This document shows, piece by piece, positions 40,200 through 48,354 of a DNA stretch of 64,000 bases. The DNA comes from a virus. The notes under the pieces were generated by a model. The model was not told where the DNA came from, made no database searches, and saw only the letters and a list, made by a program, of their open reading frames with translations. Location of the stretch: positions 1-64,000 of the IMG/VR virus record IMGVR_UViG_3300046454_000714, one strand, 5' to 3'. The stretch's first letter is position 1; every line of letters starts with the position of its first letter. Made by a program: the position numbers and the translations under genes.

Positions 40200-40412
40200 A
40201 TGCCGATCCCCGAACACGATCTCTACGCCCCGTGTCCCCACGAGAAGCCGCGCACCGAGTGCAGGGAGCAGAGCTGCCGCGACTACCTGCGCGCCGTCGA
40301 GGCCGAGGAATACGTGCGCGCCGACAACTCGGCCGAGGCGTGGGAAGAGGACTGGGACAGCTCGCCGCAACTCGGCGGCATGGGCGAAGAACTGCGACAG
40401 GGGGACCAATGA
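40200..40412 (+). CDS. Small acidic protein with cysteines
   Basis: 70 residues; CPHEKPRTECREQSC near the N-terminus, a possible zinc site, then acidic helices. Function unknown. Confidence 0.5.
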   Translation: MPIPEHDLYAPCPHEKPRTECREQSCRDYLRAVEAEEYVRADNSAEAWEEDWDSSPQLGGMGEELRQGDQ

Positions 40413-40651
40413 CCGCCGACCCGTTCAACATCCCGACGGGCCCGATCAACTTCGAGCCCCTCGACTACCGGCCGTCCGCCGAGCAAGAGGCCATCCTCCG
40501 CAGCATCCTCGCCGCTGCCGAAGTCGAGCTGGGCGCCTACGACGAACGGATCCTGCGATGGCTCGCGCAGTTCGCGGACTGGGGGACGTTCGCCGTCATC
40601 GCATCGTGGATCGCGCGGGCGGCAGACCCGACCACGAAGGAGACCTCATGA
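40409..40651 (+). CDS. Small hypothetical protein
   Basis: 80 residues; the end (ERILRWLAQFADWGTFAVIASWI) is the helical tail typical of many short actinophage proteins. Overlaps both neighbours. Confidence 0.5.
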   Translation: MTADPFNIPTGPINFEPLDYRPSAEQEAILRSILAAAEVELGAYDERILRWLAQFADWGTFAVIASWIARAADPTTKETS

Positions 40652-41142
40652 CCGCCGCCTGGCCGTTCGGCGACGACGCCGACGAACACGACCCGCTGAC
40701 CAAGCTCCGCATCCCCGTCACCGGCGCCCACCCGATGTGGCGGTACATCGCCACCTTCGACCGCGACTCGGAGGCGCGGCCCACCGACCTCGAAGCGCAG
40801 CAACTCGCCTCCTACATCGAGCAGTACAAGGTCTACTTCTTCGGTGCCGACGGCTGGTACAAGCGCAAGCTGGAAGAGAAGCCGTTGGACGTCGACGCGG
40901 TCACGAGGATCTTCCACAAGTGGGGCGACGGCGACTGGTCCTACCGGATCGACACCTGGCAGTACGGGGCGTTCTGGATTCCGGTCGCGCCACGTCTGCG
41001 GCTCGGCCAGCACGACGACGCCAAGGTCGGACCGCTCACCCTCGTCCAGGTCATGGACCGCGACAAGCGCATGCACACCGAATACCCCAGCAAGGACTGG
41101 GCGGAATGGAAGGCCGCACACCCGGAGGTGTTCCCGACATGA
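40648..41142 (+). CDS. Hypothetical protein
   Basis: 164 residues; mixed alpha/beta with aromatic stretches (YIEQYKVYFFGADGWYKRKL). No family recognised. ATGA overlap upstream and downstream. Confidence 0.5.
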   Translation: MTAAWPFGDDADEHDPLTKLRIPVTGAHPMWRYIATFDRDSEARPTDLEAQQLASYIEQYKVYFFGADGWYKRKLEEKPLDVDAVTRIFHKWGDGDWSYRIDTWQYGAFWIPVAPRLRLGQHDDAKVGPLTLVQVMDRDKRMHTEYPSKDWAEWKAAHPEVFPT

Positions 41143-41369
41143 GCAAGATGCTGCCGATCGGCGCGAGGGTCCGCGTCACCCCGATCACCATCACCCACCT
41201 CGACGGAACCTCCAGCACCGACGAGCCGTACAACGCCGTCATCGTCGGCTACGACATGGGCCGCACCAAGTACCGCCTCGACAGGGAAATCTGGGACGGC
41301 CTCTACGCCACCGGCGGCCACACCTGGGCATTCCGAAAGGAAGTCGCTGCAGCGGGAGACGCCCCGTGA
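41139..41369 (+). CDS. Small beta-rich protein
   Basis: 76 residues; IGARVRVTPITITH and YNAVIVGYDMGRTKYRLD suggest an SH3-like barrel. Function unknown. Confidence 0.5.
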   Translation: MSKMLPIGARVRVTPITITHLDGTSSTDEPYNAVIVGYDMGRTKYRLDREIWDGLYATGGHTWAFRKEVAAAGDAP

Positions 41370-41449
41370 ACCGCCCCCCGTCCGCGAAAGCCGCCGTTGC
41401 CGGGCTGCTCGCCTGGGAACAGCGGGCGACGAGGAAGCCGCGCACATGA
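41366..41449 (+). CDS. Very short ORF
   Basis: 27 residues from a GTG overlapping the previous stop and ending in an ATGA overlap with the next gene. The coupling at both ends is the only support. Confidence 0.3.
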   Translation: MNRPPSAKAAVAGLLAWEQRATRKPRT

Positions 41450-41637
41450 CCCTGATCCACACCCACGCCGACGACCTGCGCCTTGGCGATGTCATCGTCC
41501 ACGCTGACGGCGAAACCACCGTCCGCGAACTCGACCGCAGCGCCCCACCCGCCATCGTCGTCAACCCCGGCAGCAGCGACCAGATGAGCGGCTACCTGTG
41601 GGAACGCGTGCAAGTCCGGCGCGAGGAGCAGCCGTGA
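41446..41637 (+). CDS. Small hypothetical protein
   Basis: 63 residues; LRLGDVIVHADGETTVREL looks like a small beta fold. Overlaps both neighbours. Unknown function. Confidence 0.5.
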   Translation: MTLIHTHADDLRLGDVIVHADGETTVRELDRSAPPAIVVNPGSSDQMSGYLWERVQVRREEQP

Positions 41638-41855
41638 CTGCCCCCGCCCCGACGCTCGCCGACGAATACCCGATCCCGGGCGTCCGGTTCGAGAACGGCC
41701 GCACCGAACACCACGTCCGCCGGCCCGAGGAGCAGCGGTGGTGGGACCTGCTGCACGCCGCCTGCGGGAAGAGCGGATACCGGGCGACCGGGTACGTCGT
41801 CGGGGCGGTCCGGGACTGCCGGGGATGCGCGCTGGCTGTGGAGTGCGGCACCTGA
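41634..41855 (+). CDS. Small hypothetical protein with cysteines
   Basis: 73 residues, GTG start. HAACGKSGY and CRGCALAVECG cysteines resemble WhiB-like spacing only loosely; no claim of family. Function unknown. Confidence 0.45.
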   Translation: MTAPAPTLADEYPIPGVRFENGRTEHHVRRPEEQRWWDLLHAACGKSGYRATGYVVGAVRDCRGCALAVECGT

Positions 41856-41946
41856 CTGCGCCAATGGCCCACCGTGTCAACGGCGTGCAGCATCATTGGC
41901 TCAGTAGTGCCCCCGTTCCCCGCACCACCGCCGGAGGAGCTGCACC

Positions 41947-42654
41947 ATGCACGACCACACCCCCGACGACGACGGCTACATCTGGCCGACATGCGTCACC
42001 CCTCGCTGCGGCCGACAGTTGTGGGCCGACGAGCTTGACCGGTGGGCGTGCCGGCCCTGCGGCGACATCACCTTGACCCGCATCGCTGAACTCCCCGCCC
42101 TGTTCCGGCAGCTCGACACGACGGCCGCCCTGATGCGCGGCGCCCGACGCCCGGGCGGTGGCGGCTCGGGCTCGAAGACGCCGCCGATCCCGCCCCGGCT
42201 CGAAGTCCTCTCCCTGGTCGGCCCTGGCGGTGTGGCGGCCCGCCTGTCGGCGATCGAGGACGCCTGGCGGAAGGTGCTCGACTGGACGGTCTCACCGTGG
42301 CGCGGCTCCCCGGCGCAGGCCGTGCCGCAGCTCGCCAAGTTCGTGGGCGACAACCTGTTGTGGGCGTGCGGTAGTTACGAGGAGGTCGGGCAGGACATCG
42401 ACGACCTGCGCAGGCTGCACGGCGAGATGAAGGCCATCGTCGACGACGAGCGGCGGCCCGGGCGGGTGCAGATCGGCAACTGCCCTGTGCGCCTCGACGA
42501 CGGGCCGTGCTGGACGCCGCTCACCGCCCGCGCCGACAGTCACCGCGTCCACTGCCCGGGCTGCAAGACGAAGTGGGAGACGATCGGGGAGTGGCGGGAA
42601 CTGCGGGCCGCGCAAGAAGCCGTGCTCGCCGAAGCGGCAGGAGTCGCGGCGTGA
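41947..42654 (+). CDS. Actinophage protein with terminal zinc ribbons
   Basis: 235 residues, GGAGGAG before the ATG. N-terminal C-x4-C...C-x2-C (CVTPRCG ... CRPCG) and C-terminal CPV...CW...CPGCKTKW ribbons flank a helical middle. Related proteins are common in Streptomyces phages; function unknown, probably nucleic-acid binding. Starts a new overlapping gene run. Confidence 0.6.
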   Translation: MHDHTPDDDGYIWPTCVTPRCGRQLWADELDRWACRPCGDITLTRIAELPALFRQLDTTAALMRGARRPGGGGSGSKTPPIPPRLEVLSLVGPGGVAARLSAIEDAWRKVLDWTVSPWRGSPAQAVPQLAKFVGDNLLWACGSYEEVGQDIDDLRRLHGEMKAIVDDERRPGRVQIGNCPVRLDDGPCWTPLTARADSHRVHCPGCKTKWETIGEWRELRAAQEAVLAEAAGVAA

Positions 42655-42884
42655 CGGATCGCAATGAGGCTCGGCAGCGACTGATCGAGACTCTCAACGA
42701 AGAGCACAACCCCTCCTACTTCGGCGACGATTCACGCGATGCCGAGCGGCTCGTCAACGACTTCGCCCACGAACTCGCCGAGCAGATCCGCAACGCACCC
42801 GAGCCCTCCCAGGCATGGGACGACCACTACTTCAAGGGCGAGGAAAACGCAGCGAATCTGATCGACCCAGAGGTGCAGCCATGA
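42651..42884 (+). CDS. Small acidic helical protein
   Basis: 77 residues, GTG start, acidic (RDAERLVNDFAHELAEQIRN). Function unknown. Confidence 0.5.
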   Translation: MTDRNEARQRLIETLNEEHNPSYFGDDSRDAERLVNDFAHELAEQIRNAPEPSQAWDDHYFKGEENAANLIDPEVQP

Positions 42885-43078
42885 GTGAGCGATCCGAGAA
42901 CTTCATCTGGACCAGCGGCATCCTGGCCCTCGGCCTCGCTGGCTTGGGCACCGGGGCGTGGGTGACTACAGTCGGAGGCAGGTACATCGCCCCGGGCGCA
43001 CTGGCCGTACTCTGTGGAATCTTCCTGGTCTTCATGGCCTTCGCGGGGCGGCGACACGAAGACGGTGTTGGATCGTGA
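42881..43078 (+). CDS. Two-helix membrane protein
   Basis: 65 residues; hydrophobic at about 9-30 and 34-55 (YIAPGALAVLCGIFLVFMAF). Function unknown. Confidence 0.55.
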   Translation: MSERSENFIWTSGILALGLAGLGTGAWVTTVGGRYIAPGALAVLCGIFLVFMAFAGRRHEDGVGS

Positions 43079-43302
43079 GCGACGACTTCGTAGCCCGCTA
43101 CTACCAGTACCACCGGCTCCACGAAATGCCCTGCGAGGACATCGAGGACGCGATCGGCTTCCTCGCCGCAGGAGTCGACAATGGGAAATGCGTTCCGGAG
43201 GACGTCACCCAGCCAGACGGGACCGTGGTCCTGGACCATGCGCAGACCCTCAGGCGCATCGAGGCGATGCTCGAAGAGTGGCATCAGGAGTCGACCGCAT
43301 GA
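43075..43302 (+). CDS. Small hypothetical protein
   Basis: 75 residues, GTG start, acidic and helical (CEDIEDAIGFLAAGVD). Overlaps the DUF6221 gene. Confidence 0.5.
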   Translation: MSDDFVARYYQYHRLHEMPCEDIEDAIGFLAAGVDNGKCVPEDVTQPDGTVVLDHAQTLRRIEAMLEEWHQESTA

Positions 43303-43682
43303 GCCAGATAGCCGATTTCCTCCGCGCCCGCTACGCCGAGGATGCGACTGCGGTCCGGGCGAACTGGAACGGCAAGGGCATCACCTCCGAGCGATACCAC
43401 GGCACACCCATCGACCCGGTACGCCTCCTCGACGACATCGAGGCCAAGGTCGCGCTCGTCGACGACCTGCTTGCCGAGCGGCATGAAGTCGTGGACGGCG
43501 ACTGCTGGTACACATGCGCCGCCGCAACCGAGGAACGGGACGGCGGGACAACCTGCGACGACGATCGGCTCGGCAAGCCCTGCGACTGCGGACGCGACGA
43601 CCGCGTCAACCGACGACTCGCCATCTTGGCCCGGCAGTTCGCCGGGCACCCGGATCACAAGGGGGAGGAGTGGGCGCCGTGA
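43299..43682 (+). CDS. DUF6221 family protein
   Basis: 127 residues. ADFLRARYAEDA at the start, a LLDDIEAKVALVDDLL helix, a Cys cluster (CDDDRLGKPCDCG) and the ending LAILARQFAGHPDHKGEEW fit DUF6221, a Streptomyces protein family of unknown function. A second copy begins at the right edge of the window. Confidence 0.75.
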   Translation: MSQIADFLRARYAEDATAVRANWNGKGITSERYHGTPIDPVRLLDDIEAKVALVDDLLAERHEVVDGDCWYTCAAATEERDGGTTCDDDRLGKPCDCGRDDRVNRRLAILARQFAGHPDHKGEEWAP

Positions 43683-43954
43683 CAGCCCCGCCGTGGGGTC
43701 ATAAGCCGCCGCCCGTCGACGACGTCACCACCTACTGGAACAGCGCGCCGCCCAGCATGTCACCACGCTGCGGCTACTGGCTCACACGCCACCACGACGG
43801 CACCTGGCGGGCCAACCGGTGGATCCGGTGCGAGGGATATCACGCGGCAGCCGAACGGCTCGGGGTGTGGATCTGGGAGTACCTGCATGTGCTCCGGCCG
43901 CTCTTCGGCGAGGGCGATGCGGCGTCACTGACCTGCGCAAAGGCCCGCGAATAG
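43679..43954 (+). CDS. Hypothetical protein
   Basis: 91 residues, GTG start; Trp-rich (HDGTWRANRWIRCEGYHAAA). Last gene of the 42-44 kb overlapping run. Confidence 0.5.
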   Translation: MTAPPWGHKPPPVDDVTTYWNSAPPSMSPRCGYWLTRHHDGTWRANRWIRCEGYHAAAERLGVWIWEYLHVLRPLFGEGDAASLTCAKARE

Positions 43955-43987
43955 ATCCAAAAGCCGGTAGAATTGGGGCAGTTGAGA

Positions 43988-44016
43988 CCCCGGCGACCGT
44001 GCGACCGGTCCCGGGG
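43988..44016 (+). other. Leader hairpin upstream of GIY-YIG/HTH gene
   Basis: Outer stem CCCCGG / CCGGGG and inner stem GACCG / CGGTC in the 89-bp gap before the next gene; a TAGAAT hexamer at 43968-43973 could be its -10 box, but no convincing -35 was found. Confidence 0.35.
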
Positions 44017-44043
44017 CGTGGCCGACCTTCAGAGGAGATCGAC

Positions 44044-44865
44044 ATGGGTCAGGGTAACGCCTTCACCCCGCAATCAATCAAAGATCAACACGCAGGGATT
44101 CGCCGCAGCGTCGCCCCGCTGCTAGCGATGATCGACACAGAAGACCCAGCCTTCAAGCACATCGCTGCGGCGCTGGAATCCATGAAGACGGCAGGTGTCG
44201 AACTCGACGAGGCGGCCATCTCGATCGCCGTGAAGCTCGGCAAGCAGAAGTACACCGAGGCGCAGCCGGAGGCGTGGAAGAAGCGGCACAACGAGCCGGA
44301 GCGCAAGTCCATCGTCTACTACATCCGGCGAGGCGACCTCATAAAGATCGGCACAACAGTCGACCCGTTCCGCCGCTTCAGCGGTCTGCGCCCCGACGAA
44401 ATCCTCGCCTTCGAGCCAGGAGGGCCAGAGCTGGAAGCATCGCGGCATCGCCAGTTCAGCGCATGCCGAGTCACCAAGAGGGGCGAGTACTTCCGCCCGA
44501 GCGCTGCCCTGAAAGGCCACATCGAGAGCCTGCGCGAACAGCACGGACCGCCGGACCCTGCGTGGCCCACCGTCGCAACCCTCGGCTCGGGAAGCATTCG
44601 CAAGAAGCAGCCAGTTGAGCTTCCGGAACCCACGACAGGCGAGATGGCCACCGCCCCCCAAGCGGCCAAGCTGCTCAACATGAGCGTCAGCACCATCCAC
44701 GGCTGGGCACATCGAGGCGTCATCAAGGCCGCCGGTAAGGACGTTCACGGCCGCCCCAAGTACTTCGTCGAGCAGATGAGGTTCCTGATCGACAAGAACC
44801 GATCCTGGATGAACCACCGACCCCGCCGGGCGGCCGGTGACCAGGAAGTTCAGTCAGTGGCTTGA
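44044..44865 (+). CDS. GIY-YIG/T5orf172-type nuclease with HTH domain
   Basis: 273 residues, GAGGAG leader. Residues about 88-165 carry the GIY-YIG pattern: VYYIRRGDLIKIGTTVDPFRRF, ELEASRHRQF as the catalytic Arg/Glu helix, and GEYF. The C-terminal 60 residues (MATAPQAAKLLNMSVSTIHG, WAHRGVIKAA) form a MerR-type helix-turn-helix. The first 80 residues are helical. Possibly a mobile endonuclease or DNA-binding nuclease with its own targeting domain. Confidence 0.7.
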   Translation: MGQGNAFTPQSIKDQHAGIRRSVAPLLAMIDTEDPAFKHIAAALESMKTAGVELDEAAISIAVKLGKQKYTEAQPEAWKKRHNEPERKSIVYYIRRGDLIKIGTTVDPFRRFSGLRPDEILAFEPGGPELEASRHRQFSACRVTKRGEYFRPSAALKGHIESLREQHGPPDPAWPTVATLGSGSIRKKQPVELPEPTTGEMATAPQAAKLLNMSVSTIHGWAHRGVIKAAGKDVHGRPKYFVEQMRFLIDKNRSWMNHRPRRAAGDQEVQSVA

Positions 44866-44923
44866 CAAGCCGGACTGTAAGTCCAATTCTTGATCGTGGA
44901 ACACGAGTCACATCACGCTTCTG

Positions 44924-44953
44924 GAGCCCCCGCCGAATCAATGGCGGGGGCTC
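44924..44953 (+). terminator. Terminator-like hairpin
   Basis: Perfect 11-bp stem GAGCCCCCGCC / GGCGGGGGCTC with an 8-nt loop. A TTGACA hexamer at 44862-44867 overlaps the upstream stop, but its -10 partner (AATTCT) is weak. Confidence 0.6.
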
Positions 44954-44975
44954 TCGCGTTGCCTGGGGAGGTGAC

Positions 44976-45257
44976 GTGGTCGCCTACCCGAACCCTGACC
45001 GGCTTGAGATTCACTTCGCTCAGCTCACAGGCAGCCGCGAACTCGGAGACCTCTGGGAAGCGGCCCGCGTCGCCGAGGTGAAGCCGGGAACGATTCGCGT
45101 CTGGGTCACGCGCGGAAAGATCGCGCCAGTCCTCGACGGTGAGGCAGGACAGTACTTCCACCTCCCCACCGTGCGACAGGCAGCAGAAGGCGGAGCCAAG
45201 CACCGGCCCGCCGACCCCGCAGCCAACAGTCGCGGCCCCCACGCCCACGCCGCCTGA
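44976..45257 (+). CDS. Small HTH protein
   Basis: 93 residues; GTG chosen because GGGGAGG ends 4 bp before it. GDLWEAARVAEVKPGTIRVWVT plus KIAPVLDGEAGQYFHLPTVR fits the helix-turn-helix and wing of MerR/excisionase-like domains, as in the tail of the preceding GIY-YIG protein. Confidence 0.6.
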   Translation: MVAYPNPDRLEIHFAQLTGSRELGDLWEAARVAEVKPGTIRVWVTRGKIAPVLDGEAGQYFHLPTVRQAAEGGAKHRPADPAANSRGPHAHAA

Positions 45258-45323
45258 CGGCCCCCAACTCCTGCGCGGCGGTGCGCAGGCCGGGCCTTGA
45301 AGCGCTCAGCGCTCGGCCCACAC

Positions 45324-45359
45324 GTCCGCCCCGGCCCTCAGCGGGAAGCCGGGGCGGAC
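45324..45359 (+). terminator. Terminator-like hairpin in the 45258-45477 gap
   Basis: Perfect 12-bp stem GTCCGCCCCGGC / GCCGGGGCGGAC. A second smaller stem CGGGGCT / AGCCCCG lies at 45373-45400. The 220-bp gap otherwise holds no convincing gene. Confidence 0.55.
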
Positions 45360-45477
45360 GAAGACCACAGACCGGGGCTGGCCGCTCACTCCGAGCCCCG
45401 AACGTCCCGCCGTCCACCCCTACGCCGGGCGGCGGGACTTGACCACCACCACCAACACCACAACTGCAGGAGTCGGA

Positions 45478-45699
45478 ATGACCATCCAGACCAACACATA
45501 CGAAGCCCGCATCGACGAGCCCGGTAATGGCGTCAAGACCAAGAAGGTCGACGCCGCGTACTTCGCCCTCGAAGACCGGCTCATCGAGTTCAAGGACACC
45601 GACCACAAGACCGTGTACGCCGTCCGCTGGGACCTCTTGCTCTCCGTCGAACGTGTAGAACTCACAGGCGGCCCGGTTCTGGCCGACTCCACGAACTAG
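45478..45699 (+). CDS. Small hypothetical protein
   Basis: 73 residues; the sequence around FALEDRLIEFKDTDHKTVYAV looks like a small beta barrel. Preceded by GCAGGAG. Function unknown. Confidence 0.55.
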   Translation: MTIQTNTYEARIDEPGNGVKTKKVDAAYFALEDRLIEFKDTDHKTVYAVRWDLLLSVERVELTGGPVLADSTN

Positions 45700-45708
45700 G
45701 CGCGGGGC

Positions 45709-45744
45709 GCCCGTCGCTCGGAACCCATGCTCCGGGCGACGGGC
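45709..45744 (+). terminator. Terminator-like hairpin
   Basis: 9-bp perfect stem GCCCGTCGC / GCGACGGGC with an 18-nt loop, 10 bp after the stop at 45699. Confidence 0.5.
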
Positions 45745-45766
45745 CCCACCAGCCCTGAGGGACGCC

Positions 45767-45892
45767 ATGCGCCGGACTGTCATCACCGCCCTGTTCGTCC
45801 TCGCCTGGATGGTCGGCCCCGTCGTCCACATCGCCGACGGGCCCGTCGCGCCCCGGCCGGTACTCGACGCGCCACACGGCGCCCGCCCGTAA
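45767..45892 (+). CDS. Tiny protein with N-terminal hydrophobic segment
   Basis: 41 residues; RRTVITALFVLAWMVGPVVH could be a signal peptide or membrane anchor. GAGGGA precedes the ATG. Function unknown. Confidence 0.45.
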   Translation: MRRTVITALFVLAWMVGPVVHIADGPVAPRPVLDAPHGARP

Positions 45893-45902
45893 GGAGACCG
45901 CC

Positions 45903-46022
45903 GTGGCCGACGAACACGTCCTCACCGTCACCGTCGAAGCATCCGGCGAAGTCACCCCCGCACCCCAGAAGCCCGACGCCGTCGAGCCCACCACGGAAGA
46001 CGAGGAACTGACCGATGGCTGA
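45903..46022 (+). CDS. Short acidic protein
   Basis: 39 residues from GTG after AAGGAG; the 3' end overlaps the tail-fibre gene start by 8 bp. Acidic and Pro/Glu-rich. Possibly a small tail-associated protein. Confidence 0.5.
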   Translation: MADEHVLTVTVEASGEVTPAPQKPDAVEPTTEDEELTDG

Positions 46023-46413
46023 AGGACTCTCCACCACCCTGGTCTCCAACTGGCTCAACACCCTGCGCGCCGCAGGTGCGGCCTTCGGCCCGGTCGCCGC
46101 CGAGTACGCACAGCTCCACACCGCCAACCCGGGGGCGGCCGGCACGACGGCGATCAGCGCTGGCTCCGCGACCCGCGTCATCTTCACGCACGCCGCGTCG
46201 TCCGCCGGCTCCGCGCTCGCGCTCACCGGCACCAACCCGGCGTGGACCAACGGCGGGACGAGCGAGACCCTCACGGACATCTCCGTGTGGACCGCGGTGA
46301 CCGGCGGAACGTTCCTGTACTCGGTGGCGCTCACCGCGAGTAAAGCTTGGGCGTCTGCGGACACCTTCACTTTGCAATCTTTGGGCGTCAGCCTCGCCGC
46401 TCAAGCTTCATGA
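46015..46413 (+). CDS. Tail fibre-type structural protein
   Basis: 132 residues. The pattern LRAAGAAFGPVAAEYAQLHTA, a GAAGTTAIS turn, and TDISVWTA resembles short phage tail-fibre or baseplate proteins common in actinophages. It leads the host-contact gene cluster; co-located with the repeat protein that follows. Confidence 0.65.
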   Translation: MAEGLSTTLVSNWLNTLRAAGAAFGPVAAEYAQLHTANPGAAGTTAISAGSATRVIFTHAASSAGSALALTGTNPAWTNGGTSETLTDISVWTAVTGGTFLYSVALTASKAWASADTFTLQSLGVSLAAQAS

Positions 46414-46451
46414 TCCTTAAGGTGGCATAGCGGCGGATCGGAGACGTCGCC

Positions 46452-47951
46452 ATGACGACCTTCACCGACGACTTCAACAGGGCCGACGGAAGCCCAGGCG
46501 CCAACTGGACTGCCGTGTCCGGCACCTGGTCGATCGTCTCCAACCAGCTCTCCTCGGGGTCCGCAGGCGGCACCATCGTCATCCGCGCGACCGGCGCAAT
46601 GGCCACCAACGACAACAGCACACAGATCACGATCGCTGCGACCGCAGCGCTCAGTCACGGCGTGTTCTGCCGCGGTAACACGGGCTTCACGCAGGGCTAT
46701 CTGTGGCGCAACGACGGCACGAGCTGGAACCTCTTCTCGAACGTGGGCGGCAGCTTCACCTCCATCGGCTCCTTCGCCGGAGCAGCCGTCGCAGGCGACA
46801 TCGCCAAGGTCCAGGCGATCGGATCGACGATCACCGGCTACGTCAACGGCGTCGCCCGCGTCACCGTCACCAACACGGCCGTCACCACCGGTACGACCGT
46901 CGGCATTCGCGCCGAGTCGAGCAACTCGCTGAGGTTCGACAACTTCACCGGCGCTGACGCCACCTCCGGAGTCTCCGGCGATGCGGCACTGGCTGCCACC
47001 GCCACGCTCTCCGCAACCGGCACCCGCTCCACCAGTGGTGACGCGGCCCTGGCCTCCACCGCAGCCTTCACCGCGGCGGGCGTGCGGTCCACCACTGCCG
47101 ACGCAGCCCTCAACACGACGGCCACCCTGGCCGCTTCGGGAATCCGTACCACAGCAGGCGATGCGGCACTCACGGCCACAGCCAGCCTCACCGCATCCGG
47201 GGTGCGCACCACCAGTGGCGACAGCGGACTGACCGCCACGGCCAGCCTCACCGCCAGCGGAACCCGCTCGACATCCACCGGCGCGGCCCTCGCCGCAACG
47301 GCAGCCCTGACTGCGAGCGGAGCCGTAACCACCAACGGCGACGCCGCCCTTGCAGCGACGGCAACCCTGACCGCCGCCGGGCAGCGGACGACGGCCGGCG
47401 ATACCGCCCTCACCGCCACCGCATCGTTCACGGCGGACGGGCAGCGCACCACTACCGCCGACGCGGGCCTCGCAGCCACCGCCTCCCTATCCGCGAGTGG
47501 CACCCGCAGCGCCGCGGCCGACGCCAGCCTCGCCGCAACGGCAGACCTGACCGCGCAGGGACAGGTCACCCACAATGCTGCCGCCGCCCTCGCAGCCACA
47601 GCCACCTTCACGGCCGACGGAAGCATCGGCGCGGCGCCAGTCGCCGGGGACGCCGCCCTGAACGCGGCGGCCACCTTCACTGCGGCCGGTATCCGGACGG
47701 CATCTGCGGCAGCCAGCCTCACCGTGACCGCGGCACTCACCGCAGCAGGCACCACGACGCTCGCAGGCACGGCAGGCATTGCCGTCACGGCCACGCTCAC
47801 AGCGAGCGGGACAGTGCAGTCCGCCCACGACGACATCGACGTCACCGTTGGCGCTCCCTACAGCCCGTGGTCCGTCGGTGCTCCGCAGCGTGAGGCGTGG
47901 CCCGTGGCCGAACCGCAGCACGCACCCTGGCTCGTCGGCCAACCCCAGTGA
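46452..47951 (+). CDS. Tail-fibre/adhesin with LamG-like head and 14 tandem repeats
   Basis: 499 residues. Residues 5-170 look like a concanavalin/LamG-type jelly roll (DDFNRADGSPGANWTAVSG, then SNSLRFDNFTGAD). Residues about 175-457 consist of fourteen units of about 20 residues with the consensus xGDAALAATATLTASGxRTT; unit 11 is 3 residues longer. The C-terminus has PYSPWSVGAP, REAWPVAEP and HAPWLVGQP motifs. It is probably an extended receptor-binding fibre. Repeat number may vary between relatives. No signal peptide. Confidence 0.7.
   Translation: MTTFTDDFNRADGSPGANWTAVSGTWSIVSNQLSSGSAGGTIVIRATGAMATNDNSTQITIAATAALSHGVFCRGNTGFTQGYLWRNDGTSWNLFSNVGGSFTSIGSFAGAAVAGDIAKVQAIGSTITGYVNGVARVTVTNTAVTTGTTVGIRAESSNSLRFDNFTGADATSGVSGDAALAATATLSATGTRSTSGDAALASTAAFTAAGVRSTTADAALNTTATLAASGIRTTAGDAALTATASLTASGVRTTSGDSGLTATASLTASGTRSTSTGAALAATAALTASGAVTTNGDAALAATATLTAAGQRTTAGDTALTATASFTADGQRTTTADAGLAATASLSASGTRSAAADASLAATADLTAQGQVTHNAAAALAATATFTADGSIGAAPVAGDAALNAAATFTAAGIRTASAAASLTVTAALTAAGTTTLAGTAGIAVTATLTASGTVQSAHDDIDVTVGAPYSPWSVGAPQREAWPVAEPQHAPWLVGQPQ
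46974..47822 (+). repeat. Coding tandem repeat, 14 x ~60 bp
   Basis: In-frame units of 20 codons inside the fibre gene. Protein units are more alike than DNA units, indicating an old array kept by selection and not a recent slippage product. Confidence 0.75.
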
Positions 47952-48262
47952 AGGCGGTGGACATGCAACTCCCCGCCACCACCACCGAGTTCATCCACGT
48001 CCCCGTCACCCCACCGGTCGGAGTCGACGTCACCGGCACCCCGCCCAAGCTGGCAATCCTGCCCGTGTCCAATCGGGCCAACCCGGCGGCCGGCGACTGG
48101 ATGACCGGGACGTGGGGCGCCGGACCGGAAGCGTTGCTCCTCGTCGGACCCGACGGTGGGGCGGTCGCGCTCACCGTCGGCGACTACCGGGTCTACGTGT
48201 CCTTCGATCCGCCCGGCAGCGAAAACATCGTCCGCCAGTCCGGCTACCTCAGCATCACCTGA
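47948..48262 (+). CDS. Hypothetical tail-associated protein
   Basis: 104 residues, GTG overlapping the fibre stop; ATG at 47963 is an alternative. Beta-rich (LAILPVSNRANPAAGDWMTG, ALTVGDYRVYVSFDPPGSE), like small baseplate or fibre accessory proteins. Confidence 0.55.
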   Translation: MKAVDMQLPATTTEFIHVPVTPPVGVDVTGTPPKLAILPVSNRANPAAGDWMTGTWGAGPEALLLVGPDGGAVALTVGDYRVYVSFDPPGSENIVRQSGYLSIT

Positions 48263-48280
48263 ACGCCCACCCCATCACGC

Positions 48281-48299
48281 CTGCGGCCAGCTACCGCAG
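48281..48299. repeat. Palindromic repeat, copy 1
   Basis: CTGCGGCCAGCTACCGCAG, an imperfect palindrome repeated exactly at 50606-50624. Both copies lie just before a terminator hairpin and the start of a new gene. Confidence 0.6.
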
Positions 48300-48302
48300 G
48301 AA

Positions 48303-48335
48303 GGAAACCCCGGCGTTCCTGGCGCCGGGGTTTCC
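48303..48335 (+). terminator. Terminator-like hairpin
   Basis: 13-bp perfect stem GGAAACCCCGGCG / CGCCGGGGTTTCC with a 7-nt loop. Confidence 0.65.
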
Positions 48336-48354
48336 GCACACCCAGGAGACGAAC

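Noticed and set aside
44868-44900. tRNA-Tyr-like anticodon arm (GGACTGTAAGTCC)
   Set aside because: No acceptor stem, D-arm or GTTCRANYC T-loop could be matched; it is only a small hairpin between genes.
45297-45527. 76-codon ORF in the 45.3-45.5 kb gap
   Set aside because: Runs through two strong hairpins and overlaps the well-supported gene starting at 45478.
46974-47822. CRISPR-like array
   Set aside because: Repeats are degenerate, in frame, contiguous and without unique spacers; they are protein repeats of a fibre.
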